From Acidobacteriota bacterium (lineage in GTDB: Bacteria; Acidobacteriota; Terriglobia; Bryobacterales; Bryobacteraceae): a stretch of DNA of 64,000 nt. Under the pieces are notes generated by a model. That model searched no databases. It was not told the origin of the DNA and saw only the letters and a program-made list of their open reading frames with translations. The number at the start of each line of letters is the position of its first letter. Position 1 is the stretch's first letter. Shown here one piece after another: positions 41,885-50,730 of this stretch. Made by a program: the position numbers and the translations under genes. The DNA is taken from assembly GCA_016213775.1 (NCBI GenBank), contig JACQZR010000087.1, positions 50,652-114,651 on the forward strand. Direction: 5' to 3'.

Positions 41885-43210
41885 ATGTATAATAACTGGA
41901 TGAGATCTCGTGCTCCGGCGGTCAGGACAGACCAGATCGCGGTCGTTGGCGCGCCACCGCAATCGGCGCTGCGGACCGCGCTTGCCGGCCTGATCGGCAA
42001 CGTCCTGGAGTGGTTCGACTTCGCCGTCTACGGCTATTTCGCCACCAACATCGGTGGGCAGTTCTTTCCGCAATCGAGTCCGGCCGCTCAGCAGTTGCTC
42101 GCGTTTGCCGTGTTCGCGCTGGGATTCTGCGCGCGGCCGATCGGCAGCCTCGTGCTCGGCGCGGTTGGCGACCGCGTCGGGCGCCGTGCACTGCTGACGC
42201 TGTCCATCGCATTGATGGGAGGAGCGACGCTGCTGATCGGATTGCTGCCAACCTACGCACAGATCGGCGTCGCCGCGCCGATCCTGCTGGTCGCTCTGCG
42301 CGTCATCCAAGGCATCTCGGTGGGCGGCGAGTTCACCGGGTCAATGGTCTACACGACCGAGCAGGCCGCGCCCCGATGGCGCGGTCTGGTCAGCAGTTCC
42401 ACTGCGGCGGGTACCACCCTGGGGTTCATCCTGGGATCCGCGTCCGCCTGGGCGGTGAATGCGTGGCTGGGCACTGAGCAGACGGCAGCATGGGGCTGGC
42501 GCATTCCGTTTGTCGCGAGCGTGAGCTTGTGCGTGCTCGGATGGCTATTGCGCCGTGGCCTTCAGGAGTCGAGCGAGGGATTGAAAGCGGCCGAGGTGCG
42601 CGTGCCCCTGCTCCGGTCGCTCGTGGCCGACTGGCGGCCGATCCTCCAGACATTCGGGATTGTCGCGACGACGAACGCGGCGTACTATCTCACGTTCACG
42701 TACGCTGTCGAGCGACGGAAGCATCTGACCGGTGAAGGGGGCGAGGTATTCCTGCTCGCGAATACGGTGAGCCTGTTCGTGGTGCTGGCCGCGAAGCCGC
42801 TGGGCGGCTGGCTTTCGGACAGGATCGGCCGCCGCAGGCTGATGATCATGCTCACCATCGTCATGATGGCGTCGATCTACTCGGCGCTGGACGCGATGCT
42901 CTACGGAGCGCCGCCGGTCTTCATCGGCGGCCAGGTTCTGATGGCCGTGCCCGTCGGCATGGCGCTGGGCCTGCAGGGTGCGATGCTCGTCGAGATCTTT
43001 CCGCTGCGGAGCAGAGTCACGTCGATGAGCCTTGCCTACAGCGTCACGCTCGCGCTGGCCGGAGGCACGGCGCCGCTGGTGGCCGTGTGGCTCACGGAAA
43101 CATTCAAGCAGCCGCTGGCGCCTGCCTTCTACATCATGATCTACGGCGCCGTCGGCCTGCTGCTGATGTGGCGCATGGCTGAGACCAACGTGCGCCGTCT
43201 TGACATGTGA
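41885..43210 (+). CDS. MHS-family (metabolite:H+) MFS transporter
   Basis: 441 residues, about 12 helices. The MHS signature is LIGNVLEWFDFAVYGYFATNIGGQFFP, then FALGFCARPIGSLVLGAVGDRVGRRALL and the second-half WLSDRIGRRRLMIM. Such proteins import osmolytes, dicarboxylates or shikimate-like acids; the substrate is not determinable. Start at 41885 has a weak ribosome site; ATG 41900 is an alternative. The gene sits between two direct repeats of a vapB region and may be a later arrival. Confidence 0.88.
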   Translation: MYNNWMRSRAPAVRTDQIAVVGAPPQSALRTALAGLIGNVLEWFDFAVYGYFATNIGGQFFPQSSPAAQQLLAFAVFALGFCARPIGSLVLGAVGDRVGRRALLTLSIALMGGATLLIGLLPTYAQIGVAAPILLVALRVIQGISVGGEFTGSMVYTTEQAAPRWRGLVSSSTAAGTTLGFILGSASAWAVNAWLGTEQTAAWGWRIPFVASVSLCVLGWLLRRGLQESSEGLKAAEVRVPLLRSLVADWRPILQTFGIVATTNAAYYLTFTYAVERRKHLTGEGGEVFLLANTVSLFVVLAAKPLGGWLSDRIGRRRLMIMLTIVMMASIYSALDAMLYGAPPVFIGGQVLMAVPVGMALGLQGAMLVEIFPLRSRVTSMSLAYSVTLALAGGTAPLVAVWLTETFKQPLAPAFYIMIYGAVGLLLMWRMAETNVRRLDM

Positions 43211-43231
43211 CCCGGACATCAGGTCGCGATG

Positions 43232-43444
43232 TCATAGATCCGTCGTCCGCTCCGCCATCTCTTCCCCTCCGACAATCCTATCGGAAAGAGGATCGATTTC
43301 GACAAAAGGCCGCCGCTTCTGTTTGGCCTGAAGGCCCGTCCGAACGGCATCGTTGAGGGCTTGCTGGAAGGGGATATCCCGCTCCTTCATAGCAGTCCGG
43401 ATAAGGATGAGCACGTCCGGATCCAGAGTGACTGTTGTCCTCAT
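43232..43444 (-). pseudogene. Orphan, truncated vapB paralogue
   Basis: 70 residues; the first 47 match the vapB at 40655 almost exactly (MRTTVTLDPDVLILIRTAMKER, AVRTGLQAKQKRRPFVE), then the sequence diverges and ends without the toxin-binding tail. No vapC follows. May still bind DNA through its ribbon-helix-helix, so it could interfere with the intact antitoxin's regulation. Confidence 0.7.
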
Positions 43445-43673
43445 GTTGCGACCATAGCATCATTCAGCTTGCTCTCATGATGCACATCCAGAGTGACGCG
43501 CACTCCGGCGCCTTGGAGCAGCAGGTATCTGCTAAGCCATTCCAGGCGGGACGCCACGGGTGCTCCGCTGTGACAGCGAGAACACCCTCCTCCGAGCGTC
43601 AAGTCGAGGCCCGCGTTTGAGCCTCCAATCTGTACCGCGTAATGATCCGAAAATGGTATGAAACTATTTGCGG
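43301..43673. repeat. Direct repeat bracketing the MHS transporter, copy 2
   Basis: Second copy of 40769-41175, somewhat shorter through small deletions. It runs directly into the 3' end of the PEP-CTERM gene (43664), whereas copy 1 breaks off at the same place, so copy 2 marks the original junction. Confidence 0.88.
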
Positions 43674-44035
43674 ATCCCCCGGCGGCGGAGCCTCCCAACC
43701 GCGATCAATGCGCCACCACAGAGGAGCATACTGAGAGACCCCGGTTCCGGTACACTGGCCTCTTCGGGCGAGAAGGTAACGTGGAACGCGCCGGGCTGAT
43801 TATCCGGGTTGAAGCCTTCCACATCCACACGGAAGCCGCCGTTCACGCTTGGGCGCACCAGGGTCCATGTCCAGGAGCCATCATTATTGAGAACATCAAC
43901 GCCGCGTAGCACGGTATCCGTCCCCTTCAGTTGGAAGGTGCCTCTGCTGCGCAGGCTGAAGAGGTTAGGGAGAGCGGGGTAGGGATCGTAGTACTCGACG
44001 TCCGCGAGAGTCAATAGCAAAGTGCGTTGTTTCAT
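43664..44035 (-). CDS. PEP-CTERM protein, N-terminus probably truncated
   Basis: 123 residues. The end VPEPGSLSMLLCGGALIAVGRLRRRGIRK is a complete PEP-CTERM signal (motif, hydrophobic helix, arginine cluster). The start MKQRTLLLTLADVEYYDP has only half a signal peptide before reaching the mature domain, and the preserved exported part is short. Either an internal deletion removed the rest or the true start lies elsewhere. The ECF sigma/kinase pair lies divergently, 140 nt away. Confidence 0.65.
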   Translation of the reverse strand: MKQRTLLLTLADVEYYDPYPALPNLFSLRSRGTFQLKGTDTVLRGVDVLNNDGSWTWTLVRPSVNGGFRVDVEGFNPDNQPGAFHVTFSPEEASVPEPGSLSMLLCGGALIAVGRLRRRGIRK

Positions 44036-44175
44036 TGGGTTTCCTTTTCAATCGGGCTTGGGTTAAGTGCTTTCGATTGAATCCGCGCAACGGCGAAGGA
44101 GCGCGGATCAAACGGAATTTGCAGCCGTGGTGATCCCGTTTTCTCAAGGAATCCGCGGATTGAGCATCACGTAGT
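44036..44175. promoter_or_regulatory. Divergent intergenic region, PEP-CTERM gene and sigma factor
   Basis: 140 bp between the two divergent starts. Must hold both promoters; no clear -35/-10 pair stands out. Contains gcgcaacggcgaaggagcgc and an A/T-rich stretch near 44036-44065. Confidence 0.3.
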
Positions 44176-44799
44176 ATGATCAGTCAATCAATGTCCGACA
44201 CCAGGAGTGAAGTGACGCGCCTCCTTAATGCGTGTCAGAGCGGCGATCCGCAGGCCGTGGAGCACCTCTTGCCCCTGGTCTACGGCGAGCTCCGTCAATT
44301 GGCGGGAGCTTACTTCCGCCGGGAACGATCGAGCCACACGTTGCAGCCCACGGCGTTAGTCCACGAAGCCTACCTGCGGCTGGTGGATCAACGGTCGTTG
44401 AAATGGGACAATTACGGGCACTTTCTCAGCATCGCGGCAACAGTCATGCGGCGAATCCTCCTCGACTACGCGCGCGCGCATGCAGCGGAGAAGCGCGGCG
44501 GAGGATTGCAGGTAACGTTGAACGAGGACATGGCGGTATCGGAACAAAAGACCGTGGAAACAATCGCGCTGGATGCGGCATTAACGAAGCTGGCGCAGTT
44601 GGACCCGCATCAGGCCCATATTGTGGAGCTGCGTTTCTTCGGCGGTCTTTCCGTGGAGCAGACGGCCGCTGTTCTCAAGGTCTCCCCACCGACCGTGAAG
44701 CGTCACTGGGCATCGGCAAAGGCGTGGCTGTACCGGGAACTGGCGAAAGGAGAGCCAATTGGAACCGGAACGGTGGAAGCAAATCCGGCACGTTTTTGA
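44176..44799 (+). CDS. ECF-type RNA polymerase sigma factor
   Basis: 207 residues. Region 2 includes LLPLVYGELRQLAGAYFRRERSSHTLQPTALVHEAYLRLV and region 4 includes ELRFFGGLSVEQTAAVLKVSPPTVKRHWASAKAWL, the layout of the Acidobacteria/Planctomycetes ECF group linked to Ser/Thr kinases. Start ATG 44176; the ATG at 44191 is an alternative. The kinase gene begins 41 nt before this gene ends, so the two are made together. Confidence 0.92.
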   Translation: MISQSMSDTRSEVTRLLNACQSGDPQAVEHLLPLVYGELRQLAGAYFRRERSSHTLQPTALVHEAYLRLVDQRSLKWDNYGHFLSIAATVMRRILLDYARAHAAEKRGGGLQVTLNEDMAVSEQKTVETIALDAALTKLAQLDPHQAHIVELRFFGGLSVEQTAAVLKVSPPTVKRHWASAKAWLYRELAKGEPIGTGTVEANPARF

Positions 44800-47269
44800 G
44801 GAGGCCCTCGACCGGCCGGCGGGGCAACGCCAGAGCTTCCTCACCAGGGTCTGCAAGGACGATGAGGAGTTGCTCCGGGAAGTGACGTCTCTATTCGCCC
44901 AGCATGAAAAGGAGAGCGATTTTCTGGAGAGCCCCGCTGTCCCCCCGGCGGCATTCCATTCCAAGCCCATCGACCAGATGGAGGGCCTGAAGATAGGACC
45001 CTACAAGCTGCTGCGCAATATCGGCAAGGGGGGGATGGGCACCGTTTACGCGGCTTCTCGCGACGATCTGCAGTATCAGAAACTGGTGGCCATCAAGTTC
45101 GTACGGCCCGGCATGGACACCGCGGAAATCCTCAGACGCTTCCGCAATGAAAGGCAGGTTCTCGCGGGTCTGGATCATCCCAATATCGCCCGCTTTCTGG
45201 ATGGCGGCGCCACCCCGGACGGCCTTCCATACCTGGTGATGGAGTACGTGGAAGGCGTCCCTATCAATCACTACTGCGAAACCAATTCCCTCCAAGCCGC
45301 GGACCGCCTGAAGCTGTTTCTCAGCGTGTGTTCCGCGGTCCACTATGCGCATCAGAACCTGGTGGTGCATCGCGACCTCAAGCCGGGCAACATCCTGGTG
45401 ACGCCGGGCGGAGTGCCAAAGCTGCTCGATTTCGGAATCGCGAAATTGCTGCGGCCCGAGTATTCACAACAGGGCATCGAACTCACGCGCACCAGTGCCC
45501 GGCCGATGACTCCCGATTACGCCAGCCCCGAGCAACTGCGCGGCGATCCGATCACCACTGGCACCGACGTGTATTCGTTGGGCGTGGTGCTCTACCGCCT
45601 GCTCACGGGAGTGTCTCCGTATCGAGTGAAAGGTGCAACCGCGTTTGAATTGGAGCGGGCCATTCTGGAAGAAGAGGTCGCCAGGCCCGGCAGTACCGCC
45701 AACCGGCCGTTTCCGATTCCCACCGATCTCGACGCCATCGTGATGATGGCTCTGCGCAAGGAGCCCAGCCGCCGCTACGCCTCGGTGGATCAGTTTGCAG
45801 GCGACATTCGAAGCTACCTTGAAGAGCGGCCAGTGATGGCGCGGCCCGACACGGCACTCTACCGGTTGGGCAAATTCGTGCGCCGCAATACGGCCGCTGT
45901 GGTTGCGGGTATGCTGATAGCGGTATCCCTGGCGGGCGCTTTTCTGGTCACCAGGTCGGCACTTCGCCGCGCGGAAACCCGCTTTCAACAGGTGCGGGCA
46001 CTGGCCAACTTCTTCATCTTTGATCTCGAAGGGAAGGTCAAGGCCGGCAGAACGGAGGCCCGCAAAGCGGTTGTGGACGAGGGGCTCAAGTACCTGGATT
46101 CCCTCGCCGGAGAAACTTCCGGCGATGCGGCTTTGCAGCAGGAACTGGCGAGGGGCTATATTCGCGTCGGCGACTTGCAGGGGAATCCCTACGTTGCCAA
46201 CATTGGCGACCTGGAGGGAGCGCGCCGCAGCTACAATCAGGCGTTGCGGCTGGTGCGATCGCTGCTGGAGCGCGACACGGCGAACGACAAACTGCGGTTC
46301 GATCTCGCGCTTGCGACATCGGCTCTCGGACGGCTTGCCGGCCACAGCGGGAACCACCAGAACGCGATTGACCAGTTGCGGTCCGCGGGTGAGATTTATG
46401 AGTCGATCGCGCTTCCAGAGGCAAAGTCGAACCTCGCAAAAGTGTACGATTCGTTGGGAAACGAGCAGGAATCACTGGGGGATGTCACCGCCAGCCTGGA
46501 TACGCGTCTGAAACAGCATCGCTTGAGCACCGAATTGCTCTCGGGGAATCCACAAGACCGGAAGCTGCGGAGCGAGCACGGTTACACAACCTACAAACTC
46601 GGACTGGCATATATACGAAGCGGCAAGTTCCGTGAGGGAATGGACGTGTTGGAGCAGGCGCGAACGGTGTTCGCATCACAGCCTGATGAAGACTCCAGGT
46701 GGAACCTGAGCCGCGTGTTTCAATCGTTCGGCGACGCCTGCGATGGATTGAAAGACTGGAAGCAGGCGGCAGCCTACTACCGTCAGGCGCTGGCAATCAC
46801 CAACGAACTGGCACCCGCTAATCCCAAGGACTATCGCTACCGTTATCACCAACAGTACGACATGGCGAATCTGGCAGTGGCGCTGGCGAACATCGGAGCA
46901 AAGCAGGAAGCGCGAACCCTGACGTTAAAGGCGCTGGAATCGCTGCAGCCATACGCGGAAGCGAGAACGCCGCAACGCAGCGATCGCTACCTCTACCTGT
47001 GGATCCTCATTAACTCCCCCTTTACGGATTTGCGTCCTCCGGCGGCAGTGCTGTCGATCGCCAAACAGTTGTGCCGTGAGAATGAATCGGACCCCGAGGT
47101 GCTCGACATGCTTGCCAGGGCCTACGCGGCCACAGGCGATTTCTCCAACGCGGTGATCGCCGAGTCGCGCGCTCTGCGATTGCTCCCGGCCGGGGCGAAT
47201 CGCAAATTCAAAGAGGATCTGGAATTACGGCTGGCGTCGTTTCGCGCGCCAAAGCCCCAGCAGCGCTAA
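44759..47269 (+). CDS. Membrane Ser/Thr protein kinase with TPR-like repeats
   Basis: 836 residues from the TTG at 44759; AAAGGAGAG lies upstream and the resulting EPERWKQIRHVFEEALDRP start is characteristic of this kinase group. Kinase domain about 82-350: glycine loop 88-97 (IGKGGMGTVY), Lys113, HRD 204-206, DFG 224-226. One membrane helix about 375-398 (AAVVAGMLIAVSLAGAFLVT) is followed by about 430 residues of TPR-like helical repeats outside the membrane. Probably senses a ligand outside and phosphorylates a cytoplasmic partner, perhaps acting on the sigma factor it overlaps. Confidence 0.92.
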   Translation: MEPERWKQIRHVFEEALDRPAGQRQSFLTRVCKDDEELLREVTSLFAQHEKESDFLESPAVPPAAFHSKPIDQMEGLKIGPYKLLRNIGKGGMGTVYAASRDDLQYQKLVAIKFVRPGMDTAEILRRFRNERQVLAGLDHPNIARFLDGGATPDGLPYLVMEYVEGVPINHYCETNSLQAADRLKLFLSVCSAVHYAHQNLVVHRDLKPGNILVTPGGVPKLLDFGIAKLLRPEYSQQGIELTRTSARPMTPDYASPEQLRGDPITTGTDVYSLGVVLYRLLTGVSPYRVKGATAFELERAILEEEVARPGSTANRPFPIPTDLDAIVMMALRKEPSRRYASVDQFAGDIRSYLEERPVMARPDTALYRLGKFVRRNTAAVVAGMLIAVSLAGAFLVTRSALRRAETRFQQVRALANFFIFDLEGKVKAGRTEARKAVVDEGLKYLDSLAGETSGDAALQQELARGYIRVGDLQGNPYVANIGDLEGARRSYNQALRLVRSLLERDTANDKLRFDLALATSALGRLAGHSGNHQNAIDQLRSAGEIYESIALPEAKSNLAKVYDSLGNEQESLGDVTASLDTRLKQHRLSTELLSGNPQDRKLRSEHGYTTYKLGLAYIRSGKFREGMDVLEQARTVFASQPDEDSRWNLSRVFQSFGDACDGLKDWKQAAAYYRQALAITNELAPANPKDYRYRYHQQYDMANLAVALANIGAKQEARTLTLKALESLQPYAEARTPQRSDRYLYLWILINSPFTDLRPPAAVLSIAKQLCRENESDPEVLDMLARAYAATGDFSNAVIAESRALRLLPAGANRKFKEDLELRLASFRAPKPQQR

Positions 47270-47929
47270 CACCGCTCCGCTCCAAATTGTCGCTGGTTCG
47301 GGCGAAGCGACGGTGCTGCCCTGTACGCCCGTGAAACTGGCGCTCGCCCCGTTCGCTGTCAGAACGACGCTATGCCGGACTCCAAGAATGCTTGTGGCGG
47401 CGAACACGATTTCGTCGTGCGTGCCGGAGGAACTGCCGGCGTGAAACACGCTGAGCGCGGCCGGAGTGCCTCCACACGTGGTCCCCAGCGGAGGCGGTGT
47501 GAATGCGGCGCCGATGCAGAGATCTGTGGTGATGGTGACAATGCCGGGCGCAACGGGAGTATTCGTCAGCAGGTCGTCGTCCATCCCGGTCAGTATCGGG
47601 GGCGGATCGAGTGTGTAGGTCATGACGTACGTGCCGGACTCTGTCCCGGTAACGGAGAACGGCCCGCTGAAACCGAATTGCACATAGAAGCCGGAGACCA
47701 ATGGCGTCACGGTTATGGATGAGGATGCGAATGGTATGTAGCCGCCTGCGAAGACACTGTTGTCGAATCCAAAGTCCTTGGCGGTGAACACGTCGATGGT
47801 GCAGCCGGTGGCGCCAAGAGAGACTTACGTGGCCAGTGAAGCAGTTACGCATGGGGCAGCTTCCACGCGCTCCGCGGGGAGGAAGGAGAGGGCAGCCAGA
47901 AGGATGCCGCAGTGGATTGTTCGCCGCAT
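47225..47929 (-). pseudogene. PEP-CTERM exported protein gene with nonsense codon
   Basis: From the ATG at 47929 the frame gives a signal peptide (MRRTIHCGILLAALSFLPAE) and the mature start APCVTASLAT, then TAA at 47827-47825 (codon 35). The same frame resumes VSLGATGCTIDVFTAKDFGFDNS and ends in ASPEPATIWSGAVLALLGLWRAKRRQP, a full PEP-CTERM signal. One base change (TAC or TAT, Tyr, to TAA) explains the break. TAA cannot be selenocysteine. Downstream reinitiation at the ATG at 47791 would lack a signal peptide. Its 3' end overlaps the kinase 3' end by 45 nt on the other strand. Confidence 0.8.
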
Positions 47930-47977
47930 GAGAACTTATTGTAGCCGACCCGTCGAAGAAGGTATACAATGCACGCT

Positions 47978-48784
47978 ATGCTCCCTCGCAGAAGCTTTCT
48001 TGGAATGGGTGTGGTTCTGCCGTTGTTTGGCGCCAAGACCGATGTACCTACACGGGCAGTGAAAGTGATCCAGACCTACAAGTCGCCGGGGCCGAAGCCC
48101 AACGGGTTGCAGGCCACCAGGGACGGACTGTGGATTCTCGATCAAGGCGACAACAAGGCTTACCTGGTGGAGTATGAATCGGGCAAGGTGCTGCGCGCGC
48201 TGGAGACGGAATCGAAAGCCGGCAGCGGTATCACATTCGATGGTGAGGCGATCTGGCTCGCATCGACGTATAGCCGCGAGATCATTCGCGCCGATGCCCG
48301 TAGCGGCAAGACACTGGCGAAATACGGGAGCCCGGGCGCGGCTCCGGTTGCGTGGACCACCGGACGAACTTCGCCCTTGGCTCCAAAACCGAAAGCGGCT
48401 CCTGGTGATGGGGCCGCGAAGAAAGCTCCGGCGCAGCGGCAGGCCACGGGCGCGCACGGGTTGGAGTGGAAGAATGGCAAGCTCTACATCTCCAATCCCC
48501 CATCACAGAAGATATACCGCATGGATGTGAAGGAGTGGAAGCCGGAGAAGGAGTTCGCTACTGCCGGCGACCGTCCGCACGGGTTGGGATGGGAAGGCGA
48601 GTGGCTGTGGTGCGTCGATTCCAACTTGAACGCGTTCTTCAAACATGATGTGAAGGATGGGCGGATTCTGGAGCGGATTCAGCTTACCGACAACGATCCG
48701 CTGCCGCACGGCATGACGGTCTGGCGCGGGTGGATGTGGTACTGCGACGACGTGGGCGTGGTGTGCAAGTTCAAACTGCGATAG
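47978..48784 (+). CDS. Exported beta-propeller protein
   Basis: 268 residues from the ATG at 47978 (MLPRRSFLGMGVVLPLFGAK, a twin-arginine-like leader); the ATG at 47969 adds three residues. Blades of the SMP-30/YVTN type: NGLQATRDGLWILDQGDNKAYLVE, SGITFDGEAIWLASTYSREIIR, GLEWKNGKLYISNPPSQKIYRMD and GLGWEGEWLWCVDSNLNAFFKHD. An inserted Pro/Ala/Lys-rich linker (about 125-150). No catalytic residues identified. The TPR gene overlaps its 3' end. Confidence 0.65.
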   Translation: MLPRRSFLGMGVVLPLFGAKTDVPTRAVKVIQTYKSPGPKPNGLQATRDGLWILDQGDNKAYLVEYESGKVLRALETESKAGSGITFDGEAIWLASTYSREIIRADARSGKTLAKYGSPGAAPVAWTTGRTSPLAPKPKAAPGDGAAKKAPAQRQATGAHGLEWKNGKLYISNPPSQKIYRMDVKEWKPEKEFATAGDRPHGLGWEGEWLWCVDSNLNAFFKHDVKDGRILERIQLTDNDPLPHGMTVWRGWMWYCDDVGVVCKFKLR

Positions 48785-49698
48785 CACTACTGGTGTTTGC
48801 TGGAGCGATGTTGCACGCGCAGCCCGATGTGCTCGCGTTGCGGGTGTTGTATCAACGGGAAGTGGAAGCGCGCGAGAAGCAGTACGGGCCAGAGCATCCG
48901 GCGGTGGCGCGGGCCCTCAGCGACATTGCGCTCTTCTTGCGGAACCAGGCGCTCAAGGACGAGGCAGAGCCGTTGTTACGGCGGGCGCTGGCCATTGATG
49001 AGAAGGCGTCGGGCGCGGAGAGCGAGCGGACTGTGCAGGACCTGGAAGATCTCGTTTCGGTGATGCAGCCCCAAGCCGCCCTGCCATTTGTGCAGCGATT
49101 GGCGCGGTCATCGCAGGCGGGCGTGGCGGCGCGGAACCTGTCGAAGCTCGCATCCTGGCAGGAGAGCGCGGGTAACAACCAGGCCGCGTTGAAACTGTAT
49201 CGTGAGGCTCTGGCGAAGGAAGAATCGGCCTTGCGGCTGAACGATGTCGCACTGTTGATGGAGCCGCCGGCCGCGGAGCCTCTGCTGCGACGCGCTCTTG
49301 CGATTCAGGAAAAAGCCACTCCAGGTGCGGATCCGGATAAGGCGTCGACGCTGAACAATCTCGCGAACGTGTTACTGGCTACGGGGCGTATTTCCCAGGC
49401 GGAGCCTTTGCTACGGCGCGGGTTGTCGATGCTGGAGGAGACGCTGGGGCCGCGGCATCCGCGAGTGGCCACGGCATCCAGCAACCTCGCCGATGTACTG
49501 CGAGCGCGCAAGGATTACGCTGGCGCGCAGAAGCTGTATGAGCGGGCGCTGGCAATTGATGAAGAGGCCTACGGACCCCGGCATGCGGAGGTGGCGGTGG
49601 ACTTGGACAATCTCGCGGAATTGCTGGAGGAGATGGGGCGTGCCGCGCAGGCGCGGCCGTTACGACAACGCGCGGCGGGGATCAGATCCGGACGTTGA
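48763..49698 (+). CDS. Exported TPR protein
   Basis: 311 residues from the GTG at 48763, leaving a signal peptide (QTAIALLVFAGAMLHAQ). Kinesin-light-chain-like TPRs are evident: LYQREVEAREKQYGPEHPAVARALSDIA, EPLLRRALAIDEKASG, EPLLRRALAIQEKAT, EPLLRRGLSMLEETLGPRHPRVATASSNLADVL and KLYERALAIDEEAYGPRHAEVAVDLDNLAELL. Probably a protein-binding scaffold. Overlaps the propeller gene by 22 nt and is convergent with mqnC (1 nt). Confidence 0.75.
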   Translation: MQVQTAIALLVFAGAMLHAQPDVLALRVLYQREVEAREKQYGPEHPAVARALSDIALFLRNQALKDEAEPLLRRALAIDEKASGAESERTVQDLEDLVSVMQPQAALPFVQRLARSSQAGVAARNLSKLASWQESAGNNQAALKLYREALAKEESALRLNDVALLMEPPAAEPLLRRALAIQEKATPGADPDKASTLNNLANVLLATGRISQAEPLLRRGLSMLEETLGPRHPRVATASSNLADVLRARKDYAGAQKLYERALAIDEEAYGPRHAEVAVDLDNLAELLEEMGRAAQARPLRQRAAGIRSGR

Positions 49699-50730
49699 TT
49701 AATTCAAAAAGTACGTGCGGTACAACGTATCCCGCTGCTTCGGCAGGAATCCCGCGTCGCGTATGATGCGGCGCAGTTCCTCCTCATTCGCCCGGTTGCG
49801 CGTGCCGGCCGCAGACACCACATTCTCCTCAATCATGATGCTGCCGACGTCGTTGCCGCCAAAGCGCAGCCCGAGCTGGCACACCTTCAAACCCTGCGTC
49901 ACCCACGACGACTGCACATTGAGAATATTCTCCAGATACAGCCGCGAGACCGCCAGTGTCTTGAGGTACTCCACGCTGGTAGCTTCCTGTTTCACAAACC
50001 GTCCCAATGAAGTATTGTCGCGCTGGAACGACCACGGGATGAAAGCGGTGAAGCCGCCCGTCTCTTCCTGGATGCGGCGCACCGTTTCCAGATGATTCAC
50101 CCGCTGTTCAATGGTCTCGCCGCAGCCGAACATCATCGTCGCTGTCGTCCGCATCCCGAGCTTGTGGGCCGCCAGGTGCATCTCGACCCATTCGCTGGTG
50201 GAACACTTCAGCCGGCTGATCCGGTAGCGCACGGCATCGTCCAGAATCTCCGCGCCGCCGCCGGGGATGGAGTCGAGGCCGGCGTCGCGAAGGCGCGCGA
50301 TGGTGTCATGCAGGGACAGTCCGCTGACATGCGCGATGTTGTTCACCTCGGGCGCGGAGAAGCAGTGCAGGTGCACCTTCGGGAAACGCTGTTTGATGCC
50401 ACGGAGCAACGCTTCATACCATTCGATCTTTAAATCCGGATGAAGGCCGCCCTGCATCAGCACGCCGGTTCCGCCGAGATCCACCGTCTCCTGAATCTTG
50501 TCGAAGATGGTCTCCATCGACAGGATGTAGCCTTCCTTGTGCCCCATGGGGCGGTAGAAGGCACAGAAGCTGCAGTACTCGGTGCAGAAGTTGGTGTAGT
50601 TGATGTTGCGGTCGATGATGTAGGTGACCACGCCCTCCGGATGGAGTCTGCGGCGCACGGCGTCGGCGGCCATGCCGAGCCCCACCAGGTCATCGCTTTG
50701 CAGTAAGTCGCAGGCTTCTTGATGAGTCAT
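49699..50730 (-). CDS. mqnC: Cyclic dehypoxanthinyl futalosine synthase (radical SAM)
   Basis: 343 residues from the ATG at 50730; the ATG at 50733 is equally possible, and the longer frame to 51039 is antisense-type filler. The radical-SAM motif CTEYCSFC (Cys49, Cys53, Cys56) follows NINYTNFC, then YILSMETIFDKIQETVDLGGTGVLMQGGLHPD and SIPGGGAEIL are MqnC blocks. It cyclises dehypoxanthine futalosine in the futalosine pathway to menaquinone. Start lies inside the mqnA 3' end, so the two are coupled. Confidence 0.93.
   Translation of the reverse strand: MTHQEACDLLQSDDLVGLGMAADAVRRRLHPEGVVTYIIDRNINYTNFCTEYCSFCAFYRPMGHKEGYILSMETIFDKIQETVDLGGTGVLMQGGLHPDLKIEWYEALLRGIKQRFPKVHLHCFSAPEVNNIAHVSGLSLHDTIARLRDAGLDSIPGGGAEILDDAVRYRISRLKCSTSEWVEMHLAAHKLGMRTTATMMFGCGETIEQRVNHLETVRRIQEETGGFTAFIPWSFQRDNTSLGRFVKQEATSVEYLKTLAVSRLYLENILNVQSSWVTQGLKVCQLGLRFGGNDVGSIMIEENVVSAAGTRNRANEEELRRIIRDAGFLPKQRDTLYRTYFLN

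Noticed and set aside
47825..47827. In-frame stop in the PEP-CTERM gene as another selenocysteine codon
   Set aside because: The codon is TAA, not TGA, and lies in a non-redox region with no hairpin of SECIS type.
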